A stretch of 64,000 bases of DNA from Cladobotryum mycophilum (Eukaryota; Ascomycota; Sordariomycetes; Hypocreales; Hypocreaceae), in assembly GCA_036429605.1 (NCBI GenBank), contig JAVFKD010000010.1, positions 868,001 to 932,000 on the forward strand. The letters are read 5' to 3'. A program made the translations under genes and the position numbers. Under the pieces are notes generated by a model. The model had not been told where the DNA came from and ran no database searches. It saw only the letters and a program-made list of their open reading frames with translations. This document shows, piece by piece, positions 1-9,741 of the stretch. Positions within the stretch are counted from its first letter, which is position 1. The number at the start of each line of letters is the position of its first letter.

Positions 1-513
1 TTGAGTGGACAAATCTTTTATACAAGTTCATTAGTCTCCTCTACATACATATCTACAGTTACTGATCATATTACACTGGCTCATACTTCATAAGCCAGGG
101 ATCTCTATGTACCTGCATCCAACCCGGTACAGCCTTGTCCAGACTTCGTCCCTCATCTGAATTGCTGTCATATAGCTATTAGTATTTCTAATTGTCGTAG
201 TCTTCAAAACCTCATCCAGCAATGGCTCCCATAACGGAACCACGTTGCCTGTTGTGCACAGGTCAAGTCTTTTTTTATGAAAAGAGGGTATTTCATAGTA
301 ACCCCACAAGCGTCTTGGACGAACAAGATTTGTTCACCGCCAAGAGCTCGACGATAGAAGGTGGAGAAATTCCAGGTTGCGTAACTGCCGTTAAGCCTCA
401 GATAATGGTCATTCCATATGCGCCTCCAACACCAAAAAGCCGTTAATCCATTTCCATGAGGTTTATGATAGAGACAAACGGACCAGCTCAAATCTGCTGA
501 CGATGACAAAAAT
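1..513. other. Intergenic, 3' side of LCB2
   Basis: No gene can be supported here. It contains the 3' flank of the serine palmitoyltransferase gene, which is on the minus strand. A minus-strand open frame at 88-309 (73 codons, no ATG; it begins at a TTG) has protein-like composition but no recognisable domain. It may be a gene remnant or chance. Confidence 0.5.
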
Positions 514-2484
514 TTATCGTAGAGCAGCTTTGGCGTCCTCGACACCGTTTTGAAGAATATCCTCGACTGCCCATCGCGGAGGCTTGATCGGGATGCCATT
601 GACCTTTCTCCACTCCTTTTCTTCTTCGGGAGAGACACCCTCGGGCAACGGTTCCAGGCCTCCCGCAACACCAGTAGAGTACTTGAGCTGCAAAAGATCT
701 GCAACTTCATCGCATGCGGCCAACATTCTGTCCAAATCATCCTTGTTGTGTGCTGCAGAGATACAGAAACGAGCACGGGAGCTGATGAGAGGAGTAGCAG
801 GGTAGCCGACGACAACAACTGAAATCTTGCGCTTAAGCATCTCGTGACTAAAGGCAGGCATCTTTCCAGGGTTGTACAGCATGACAGGGATAATAGGGGA
901 GTCATCGTGACCATAGACAATGTAGCCAAGACGCTTAAGCCCGAGACGGAGGTAGCGAGAGTTGAAGGCAATACGTCGAAGACGCTCTTCACCCTGACCG
1001 GGGCAGACCTCTCCAGTAATCAATCGCAGCGAAACAAGAATCTGCATGAGAACGCACGGGGCAGGAGATTCTCCGTAAATGGTACTAGCATTAGTGACAC
1101 GGAGCTTTTCGATAATGTGCTTCTCGGCCGCAATGTAACCACCGTTGGCACCGAATGATTTGGTCAATGTACCCATGAGAATATCAACTTGAGCGGGATC
1201 AATGCCAAAGTAGTCGCAGACACCGCGACCGCGAGGTCCAAGAGCACCGATGGAGTGAGCTTCGTCAATGAAGAGGTAAAACTTGTACTTTTCCTTGAGA
1301 GCCAAAATGCCAGGGAGATCACACATGGTACCCTCCATAGAGTAGAGACCTTCAACAACCAGGAGAATCTTCTTCCATGGACGGTGAGTTCGGGGTTGTC
1401 CTTGAGAAATGGCCTCGCGGAGAACACGCTCAAGATCACGCATGTCGTTGTGCTTGAAAGACTGAATGATGGCGCCAGAGAGACGGGCACCGATTCGAAT
1501 GGAGGCGTGGTTCAGTTCGTCAGAAATGATGAGACAGCCTTTAGAGACGAGAGCCGGGAAAGTGCTAGCATTGGTGACGTAGCCCATAGAGAAGACCATG
1601 GCATCAGGCTTGCCAACAAAGGCGGCAATCTCACGCTCAACCTCGACGGCTAAGTCGGATGTTCCGGTTTCCGCGCGAGGGCTGCCAAAAGTCACACCAT
1701 ACTTCTTGACACATTCATCCACTGCATCCGCGCAAGGTCCCTCTGACTGAGCAAAGCCCAGATAGTTGTAGGAGCTCATGTTGAGGGTCTCAGTGTAGGT
1801 ACCGGTGTACTGGTAAGAGTAGTTGAAGTCGTTTGAGCGACGATCCATGAGGGTAATGTATCGGCCGGGAACACCAATAGTTGGACGAGCAAAGCAGTCA
1901 TCCAGACGACGCTTCAACCGTCGGACGTAGAAGCTATCAAAATCATCCGTAAGAGGAGCGTATCCGTTGTGGGCCTTGAGCTGGTTATACTGCTTCTTGT
2001 CGCCAAATCGCTTGCCAAAGAAGTCACGAATGTGACCCAGGAGAATGAGAACCAGGTAACTGAAATAGGTAGTCAAGAGGAAGTAGTAGGAAGGCTCGTC
2101 CTCGACCGGGGCCTCGAGAGGGTCGCCATGGGATTTGCTCAAGTACAAGTGGCTAGGATGGATCAAAGGACCGAACTGTGCCTCAGCACGCTTCCGGCGG
2201 TCCAATTCCTCTGCAGATTGGGGCTTGAACAGAGTCGTTGTTGGTGGATCGATATTGCTCGCATCGTCGGAAGAGAGGGAAATGGTAGGTAGCGAGACTG
2301 TCGACGGCGAGACGCCGTTGGCCTGGCCCTGCATGGCGAGCTGGGCGTCCTTGGATTTTGGACTGGAAGAGAAGAGTTGGCTGAGTCGATTGCTCTTGGA
2401 GGTAGAGAGACGTCTTTGACTCGTCTTTTCAGACGGAGACATGGCGGACGAATTTGAGAAAGGATTCGCCAGCCGGCGAGGCAT
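514..2484 (-). CDS. LCB2: Serine palmitoyltransferase subunit 2 (LCB2)
   Basis: This is the catalytic subunit of serine palmitoyltransferase. It condenses L-serine with palmitoyl-CoA to 3-ketodihydrosphingosine, the first step of sphingolipid synthesis, at the ER membrane together with Lcb1. The single uninterrupted frame encodes 656 residues, a normal fungal length. A Ser-rich N-terminus (1-80) is followed by a membrane segment at about 131-151 and then the fold-type I (alpha-oxoamine synthase) PLP domain from about 170. The PLP lysine is Lys442 in the motif GTLTKSFGANGGY, and the cofactor-aspartate region reads IDEAHSIG. The first ATG is used; a second in-frame Met at residue 15 (MSPSEK) is possible. 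The gene has no intron, unlike most of its neighbours, and is divergent from the acetoacetyl-CoA synthetase gene across 2.8 kb. Confidence 0.96.
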   Translation of the reverse strand: MPRRLANPFSNSSAMSPSEKTSQRRLSTSKSNRLSQLFSSSPKSKDAQLAMQGQANGVSPSTVSLPTISLSSDDASNIDPPTTTLFKPQSAEELDRRKRAEAQFGPLIHPSHLYLSKSHGDPLEAPVEDEPSYYFLLTTYFSYLVLILLGHIRDFFGKRFGDKKQYNQLKAHNGYAPLTDDFDSFYVRRLKRRLDDCFARPTIGVPGRYITLMDRRSNDFNYSYQYTGTYTETLNMSSYNYLGFAQSEGPCADAVDECVKKYGVTFGSPRAETGTSDLAVEVEREIAAFVGKPDAMVFSMGYVTNASTFPALVSKGCLIISDELNHASIRIGARLSGAIIQSFKHNDMRDLERVLREAISQGQPRTHRPWKKILLVVEGLYSMEGTMCDLPGILALKEKYKFYLFIDEAHSIGALGPRGRGVCDYFGIDPAQVDILMGTLTKSFGANGGYIAAEKHIIEKLRVTNASTIYGESPAPCVLMQILVSLRLITGEVCPGQGEERLRRIAFNSRYLRLGLKRLGYIVYGHDDSPIIPVMLYNPGKMPAFSHEMLKRKISVVVVGYPATPLISSRARFCISAAHNKDDLDRMLAACDEVADLLQLKYSTGVAGGLEPLPEGVSPEEEKEWRKVNGIPIKPPRWAVEDILQNGVEDAKAALR

Positions 2485-3090
2485 GTTCTCCTAGCGACGA
2501 AGCGATTGATGGAATGATGTGGGCTTATCAAACAATTGAGAGCGGGAAAAAAGGATTGTTGGGAGCTTTAGGTGGCAGCAATTGGGCCCTGCAGAGTCAG
2601 TGGGGTCAGCAAGCGGCAAAGGATAAGCGACAACTAGAATTGGGCAGTGGAGTTGGGAGGTGAGGATGCGTCTGTGTATGTTGTGACTGAAGGATGCACG
2701 GTTGAAAGAAAGCGTGAAGTGAGGTGGGAACCGGGGGGCGTGTGTTTGTGTGGTGTTGCAATGCGGAGGAGGATGCCGGCGACCTGCAGCAGTGCCCACC
2801 AACCGCTAACGCCCAAGTTGCACAGGCACCGCAGGCAGCGCAGGTACCGGTGCAGCGACGAGGTATTGCGGTGAGTCGCAAGTCAAGGTGAAAGTGAAAG
2901 TTCCAGGTTGACTTTTAGCAGATGACGCCACCTGGTAATGCTTTGAAGCACTTCGACGTAATAGACGCGCCAGCAAATCGAATTGAAGGATTCTGTGCAA
3001 TTGGTCGCGCTACCCATCCAATCCATTCATTCATCGTATAGCAGGCGTTGCTTGACGTCGAGATCCTGCGCAGGAGGTTCGAAGGAGAGG

Positions 3091-3118
3091 TGGGATGGGA
3101 TGGGATGGGATGGGATGG
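3091..3118. repeat. TGGGA pentanucleotide array
   Basis: Five perfect TGGGA units are followed by TGG, giving a run of GGG triplets separated by two bases on the plus strand, which has G-quadruplex potential. The same unit occurs in the opposite orientation at 18616-18638. Confidence 0.9.
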
Positions 3119-3676
3119 CAGTGCTCAATCGAGACAAACAGGCCATCGTTGACATGCCAGAGAAGGCGCAGAAGAAAAGGGATCGGCTCAACACATACCT
3201 AAATATCAAGCATCGAATCGAGAGGAAGAATTTGTATTTTTGTGCTTGCTTGCTGTTTGTTGCTGCAATGTACAAACCTCGTCAAGGACCCCAAGCAGTG
3301 GCAGATGGAGACTTGATAAGGATTGAATAGCCACGCGAGGGGAACTGGAGACCAAGGGGGGAACGATCGCAAGCAAGCAAACAAAGAAGGAAAGAAAAGA
3401 AAAAGCCGAGAACAGCTGGTAAGATGGATGAAGAAAGGAAGTCGAAGTTATGTCCTGGACAGAGTGAGGGCGAGGGTGGTGGTTGTGATTAGAGAATTGA
3501 ATTGTGAAAGGGGGCGGCATCCACTCAGCACAGCAGCTAGAAGTAGAGCGAGCACTAATTATTAAGAGAGAAAAGAGGTTAGACTGCTAAAACCGTTGCA
3601 GTGGGTTGGACTGAACTGAGGGCACTGAGTGCACTGAGAGTGGAGTGGAGTGGGCTCAGATCGGTCGGTGCCAATT

Positions 3677-3698
3677 CCATCCATCCATCCATCCATCC
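3677..3698. repeat. CCAT microsatellite
   Basis: About five and a half units of CCAT lie in the LCB2/acetoacetyl-CoA synthetase intergenic region. GGAT/CCAT tracts recur elsewhere in the window (near 10016 and 25411). Confidence 0.9.
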
Positions 3699-5309
3699 AA
3701 TTGACGTCCACTGGTTTCAGGAGTTGCAGCGCAATGAATGGATGGATCAACGCAGGCCGGCCAGAGAGAGAGAGAGAGAGACAAAGACAGAGAGAAAAGA
3801 GAATCCTGGATAAATTAAATTGGGGCGGTAATCGATTTGTTCAAGCTTGGCATCTTGACCGACTTGGGAGAGATGCCCTGTTGACCTCTTGACCCTGGAC
3901 TGGACTGGACTGGCTCAACAAACATCCATTGATCCCATTCGATTGGTTCCCTCCCTCATCAAGCTACAGGGGCATCTTACATGGTCTCCCTACCATGGAC
4001 AACACTGACACTGGCACTGCACAAACAACCATCCCTCCATCCATACATGTACTTATGAAGCTCAATTTTTTCCCCCATCCAATCCTTTCCCACTCGGGCT
4101 CTTATTAGTCTAATACTTCAATTCAGGGGGGGCCATTTACGGGCACTAACATGGACGAGTGAACACACTGCTATTTTGACAGTGTCTGGGTGAAATCTCC
4201 GTAGATGCCGACTAGCCATGTTGCTCCTAGCACAATGTGCTCTGTGCATTTTTTTCCCTCTTGGACTAGGTCTACCTAGTCTCTTGCATCTCTCGCAAGC
4301 GGGCGGTTATCATTATTACGATCAATATGAGCGAGCGAGCGAGAGAGGCAATGGGCGAGATTTCACAAATTTCAAGCTGCAGCTTGTCGTCCCTGAGGAG
4401 CTGCATGGCTGCAATAAACAATGGATCCATACAAAGGGAACAGTGTCACCGCTAATGCACTGAGCCGTCACTGCGCATCTCCTCCCCTCCCCAGCAGAGC
4501 CCTGGAGGTGAGTGTATGTACAAGTACTACTAGGCAGGTATGTACTCGGCAAGGTACTAAGCCCTTCCTCCAGTTGCTAGAGTTACATGTAAGTTGGAAA
4601 TGTACGGTATAGATTGACCCTAGAAGCCTCTAGGGCTCAATCTCAATATGCTAATCATGCCTAGTACTACTCCGTCCCTCTGCCACAAGTATGTATCTTT
4701 CCATCTTGATTCCCGAATCCAGAATTCCGACCATGACCGAGTTGCCAAGTCATCCATCTCTCCCGTCATACTTGTAACTCGTACGCAAACGATCAAAAAT
4801 GTTTTTTTTCCTTTTTCCGTTTCCCTGTCGTTCCCCTGCATCACGCTAACACCATTGCCATCCAGACCCATGTTCCTGATTGTCAGGGTTCCTGCGCACG
4901 TTCCCCTCTAGACAAACACAAGCCACAGTAAACTGCCACAGCAAAACAATTCAAGCCTCAAAAGCAACATACATACTTGTACATCGATAAGGTACTTGTC
5001 CAAAGTACTCCTCTGTACATACAAGCAGTGCTGCAGTGGAGAGCAGATTGCCGAGGGGTGCGGGTTGAAGCGGGACACCAGCAAAGGAAGGATTGATTCG
5101 GCTTTGTTGTTTTCGTTTTCCGCTGGCCGCATTCGCATCGTCACCCCAACAGAAATTCAATTTCATAATACAAGTATTTGGGCGTCCGAATTCTTTCATG
5201 CGCCAGCCCATCGCCCAAGGCCATTGACGCCTCTTTACTTTCTGCTCTGCTTCTTACTATTCCCAACCTTACTCCTTCTCCTTCTCCTCCTTCGTCATCG
5301 TACTCAATC

Positions 5310-7510
5310 ATGGGCTCAACTCTCAATAGCGAGGCTGTCAATGGCCAACCCAAGGAGCTTTGGCGTCATCCAGACCCCTCCTCCACCTCCATGTGGAACT
5401 TTCTCCAGACGGTAAACAAGAAGCACGGACTGCATCTCAAAGGATATCCAGATCTCTACAAGTGGTCAATCGACGATGTCGCCTTATTCTGGGAGGAAGT
5501 ATGGCATTTTGTAGGCGTCGTTGCCTCCAAATCCTTTGATCAGGTCCGTATTCGTCATGATCTGACTATAACCAACATTCTGGGCTTCTAAACTGATCTG
5601 CATTCTTCCAGGTCCTGCCGCCGGATGCTCCCATGTTCCCTCGTCCCGACTTCTTCGCCTCGGCCCGCCTCAACTATGCCGAAAATCTGCTCTTCCCACC
5701 GACCGCTACCCCGATTGACCCCTCTGATACCGCTGTTATTACCACCACAGAGCTTCCCGGCGATTTGCGCTCGACTTCATGGGCCCAACTCCGCGAGTCT
5801 GTACGCCGTTGCGCCAATGCCCTTCGCGCTGTTGGCTTGAAACCCAACGATATCGTGGCCGGTTATGTTTCCAACCATGTCGAGGCCATCGTCGCCATGC
5901 TCGCAGCAGCCTCCGTCGGCGCCATATGGACCGGAATCAGCCCCGATAACGGAGTGTCAGCCGTCTTGGATCGTCTAAGTCAAATCAGCCCCAAGGTCCT
6001 ATTCGCGGATAACGGCACCGTCTATAATGGAAAGGAGTGGTCAAGCACGTCCAAGACGAACGAAATTGTTGCCGACCTTGGCAAAACTGGACTGGAGAGA
6101 GTGGTTGTCATCAACAATATCAAGGCAGATCTCGGTATTGAGGATATTGATGCCCTTGGTGTCAAGGCTGTTAGCTGGGACTCATTCCTCGAGTCTTCGC
6201 CCTCAGATTCTCTAAAGTTTGAACAACTGCCGCCGTCCCATCCTCTCTATATCCTCTACTCTAGTGGTACCACCGGCCTGCCCAAGGCCATCGTTCACAC
6301 TGCGCTGGGCACTTTGATCCAACACAAGAAGGAACACATGCTGCATTGTTCACTTACACCTTCGTCAAGCATGCTCTATTATACTACCACATCCTGGATG
6401 ATGTGGCACTGGAGCATCGGCGCTCTTGCTGTTGGTGCTAAAGTGATTGTCTACTCGGGTTCACCATTCCGACCCAACTCTTTCATGTCTATTCCTCGTG
6501 TGCTCTCAGACCTCAAGGTTACTCATTTTGGCACATCCGCAGCGTATCTTACAGCTCTCGAGGCGAATGAGGTCTATCCTATTCGGGATCCCAGCATTGA
6601 TTTGTCCAACCTCCAAGCCATCTACTCAACAGCCTCACCATTGCCGCCGTCCACCTTCCAGTTTGTCTACGAGGCGTTCCCCAAGACAATAAATCTTGGC
6701 TCCATTACCGGTGGTACCGATATCATTTCGCTATTTGGTGCCCCTAGCCCCCTGCTGCCAGTCAACGTGGGAGAAATACAGTGTGCTGGTCTCGGCATGG
6801 CTATCAAAGCTGTAGACTCGGTCACGGGTGAGGATATCCCAGCAGGAGAAGCCGGTGATTTGGTCTGTGTCAAGCCGTTTCCCTGTCAACCTCTTACATT
6901 CTTTGGCCCCAACGGTCAGAACAAGTACAAGTCTGCCTACTTTGAGCGCTTCGAAGACATTTGTGGGGTCAAAGGTCCGGTCTGGCATCACGGCGATTTC
7001 GTCAAGATCCCTGATCCCAAGACGGGCAGTCTTCTCATGCTCGGTAGATCCGATGGTGTATTGAAACCGGCAGGCGTTCGATTCGGATCAGCAGAAATTT
7101 ACAACATTCTGATTCGTTTCTTTGCTTCCGAGGTGGAGGATGCGGTTTGCGTAGGACGACGGCGGGAAACAGACAAGGATGAAACCGTCTGTCTCTTTGT
7201 CGTTGTGGCTCCTGGAAAGACCTTTGACGAGGAGTTGAAGAACGCCATCAAGCTCAAGATTAAGAGCGAACTAAGCCCTCGACATGTTCCCGCCGTGGTA
7301 GAGGAGTGTGGAAACGGAATCCCCAAGACGGGTAACGGCAAGAAGCAAGTCAATCTATGAGAGGGTCCCAAGTTCATTCACGCTAACCATTATTGCAGGA
7401 TTGAAGTTGCCGTTAAACAGATTCTTTCGGGCATGAACGTCAAGACAAATGCCAGTGTTGCTAATCCAGAGGCGCTAGATTGGTTCAAGGAGTGGGCAAA
7501 AACACACTAA
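5310..7510 (+). CDS. Acetoacetyl-CoA synthetase
   Basis: This enzyme activates acetoacetate with ATP and CoA to acetoacetyl-CoA in the cytosol and belongs to the ANL adenylating superfamily. Exons are 5310-5543, 5612-7344 and 7399-7510, giving 692 residues, normal for the family. The N-terminal cap (WRHPDP, WSIDDVALFW) is followed by the AMP-binding P-loop YSSGTTGLPK at about 290-306, the aromatic and Gly-rich core motifs, and the C-terminal PKTGNGKK motif whose catalytic lysine is about Lys655. Intron 1 (5544-5611) is phase 0. Intron 2 (7345-7398) has a GC donor (GCAAGT), a GCTAAC branch site and a TTGCAG acceptor. Using the neighbouring GT at 7349 instead puts a TGA immediately after the junction. 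It splits the codon right after the catalytic lysine. The start ATG follows a pyrimidine-rich leader. Confidence 0.94.
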
Positions 7511-9477
7511 TAGAGATAAAAAGGAACTGATAGAATAGATTTAGTCGGGACAACCCCTTTGTTGGGTCATAGATGACTTGGGATGGATGGTAATAAGAGC
7601 AAAGGATCTTGTGTTATGTTGGGACGCTTACGAAGTTTGGATAGGAATGTAATTCCCATGAAAGATGAGTGCTGGTATCAGTTTTGCCCGAAACCGACGA
7701 GATGCTTTTACTCAAATGTGGTTTATGAATATTGGTTGGGATCAATACGTTTTCATTTCGTATGATGAGGAACTTTCACGAGATGGTATCCAGGGTAATA
7801 TTAAACCGAGCATGTGTACTCTATCAGGTTAGGATGTCCAGAATTGATTCAAATAAGTCATGCATTGCTCACGCTCCAGGGGGTAAGAAAATAGACATTT
7901 GCCCCTTACTCAACTGCTTGCCTCCCGAGAATAGTTTATTAGAAAAAAGGGGGCTTGATGGCGGGCTTTTGAAGGCTATTCGAGTGTAAATTCAGTTGTG
8001 AATGCCCCTTTGAGAGCTTCAAAAGGGGGTAGTTCAAAGCCCACAGGGGAGTCTAATAATATGCTTGCTAGCATTGACATTACCGAGTTATATCAGCAGC
8101 AAGCAAGGCGTGGTATCATTTCTATGCAGAAGCACAAAACCATCATGCAAGAACATCATGATGGATTCAGTTTCGCTCAGCTAGAACAGCATTTACATAC
8201 TCCCTCACAAATTAGATGAAACACACGCATAACTAGAGTCTGTCTATACGCTTGTTCAGACACTCGCTCCTGGGTATAGGTTAGCTGGGAGATGGATCGG
8301 ACTGAGGCCAACTCCGACAGATGCCCATCGAAGGGTGTGTGTTTGAGTCACACTGACCACATTTTATCCTTTCTGAATCACCTTTTGTCGGCATGACGGG
8401 CATGGGATTGACTGAGGTTGCGGCGCTTGGGCGATATGACTGACAAGGTTCATGAGCAGACCGTAACGGATCGTCGCCCATCGACCTGATGTCTCGCCAC
8501 GTACTCCCGTAACTCTTGCGCGCAATATCTGATGGGACTCGACTTGCAGAGCAAGGAGGAGAACCCGCAATGGGAGGCCCTTCTGCCAAAGCCACTGGTA
8601 AGCCCACAACCCGAAATGACAAACTCGGTCAGCCAAGACTCCCTGCTAACATGGTCGCTTAGCTCGCCTGAGCCGACACTTCTCCTGTCACGCTTCATAA
8701 GCTACAAGTATGATGCGACGACAAGCCAGCCAAAGGCAATGTTCAAATATCTTCCAAAATCTCAATGCTTGTCGGCGATGACGGCATCAATATTGAGAAT
8801 TAATCGTCATCTGGTTCATCCAGTTCCTTGGGCCTTGGCCCTTGGGGTCTTGAGCCGTGTCTAGTCGTCAACCAGCCTACGGCAGTTGCCAAGCGTCTTA
8901 CTGTGTACTAAATCGTTCCCGGGACCTTGGATTTGGTGTAATTCGCTTAGACATCCTCAGCTGAAGGTGCTATAATGTTGTTTGATATCAGAGCGCTGAC
9001 ACAAGCGGCCGTTCGAGGCTGATCCATCTGTCTCCCGACAGGGCTGAAAAGAAGCAAAAAGCAAAAGAGCAATCAAGCCTTTGTGCACATGTTGAGCGCT
9101 CAAATAACTTGACTCATTACTGGTACGAGTAAGTAAAGCTTCATGCTTTTATGTATTTGTACGTCTACTCTGTAGCAAGATCTGCGAGGTAAGATTAGTG
9201 CACTAGAGCTGAAGAGCATTGCCGTATCGGCGCTGGAGATTCAAGGGGTGCAGAAACGCGGACGCAGGTACGAATTGGATGTGCTCCATTTGTGGCAAAG
9301 GGCCGCTTCTGCACTACTGCATTGCAACACTGTTTTAATATGTTTCCCTAACGTACGGAGTACGGCCCGCTTGACTTGCCTTGCCTGGCAGGTCGACAGG
9401 TCGACGACTCGCGTCCTGAATAAATAAATAAAAAAATGGTACTCGAGCTGTCGTCTACCGCGCAAATAGTCGGAATC

Positions 9478-9741
9478 CTATAATAAGCCCGGGGGCCTAG
9501 GAGGCTGTTGATTCGTCATGCTCGTCATCCGTCGGAACCTCCATTCGTCGTCCTCGCAAAAGTTGTGCCACAGGGGGTTGCCAAGATCCAGGAGATTGAT
9601 GACCCGTCGAATGTCACGATAAGTATGCCGAGGACCTGGAAGCCAGAATGAATGCCGATGAGAATAATATTATATACGAAGTGTGTCCCCAAATTGTTGC
9701 TCGAACACAGGGGAAAGTTACTGAGACATGTACTCACCCAT
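9478..9741 (-). CDS. Possible small spliced ORF (unknown, doubtful)
   Basis: I do not recognise this. On the minus strand an ATG at 9741 is followed after one more base by a canonical donor (GTGAGT at 9737-9732) and an acceptor ending CTTCCAG at 9636. Splicing joins it to a frame running from 9635 to a TAG at 9480-9478. The predicted product is 53 residues, starts MGPRHTYRD and is rich in charged residues and tryptophan (DLGNPLWHNF, DDEWRFRRM), so it is not low-complexity. It could be a real microprotein, the last exons of a decayed gene, or chance. No neighbour suggests a role. Confidence 0.18.

Larger units (their letters stand above)
2485..5309. other. Divergent intergenic region with many simple repeats
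   Basis: This is the shared upstream region of LCB2 (minus) and the acetoacetyl-CoA synthetase gene (plus). It holds a TGGGA array (3091-3118), CCAT repeats (3677-3698), a GA tract near 3768, ACTGG repeats near 3896 and GAGC repeats near 4330. A pyrimidine-rich tract just before 5310 is typical of a fungal core promoter or leader. Several short frames in both strands are low-complexity and look non-coding. Confidence 0.6.

Noticed and set aside
204..992. 262-codon frame overlapping the end of LCB2
   Set aside because: Mostly an alternative frame of the same strand over LCB2 coding sequence; only the part below 513 is outside it.
8281..8864. Overlapping frames on both strands considered as a gene remnant or transposon piece
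   Set aside because: No domain, no terminal repeats, no target-site duplication visible.
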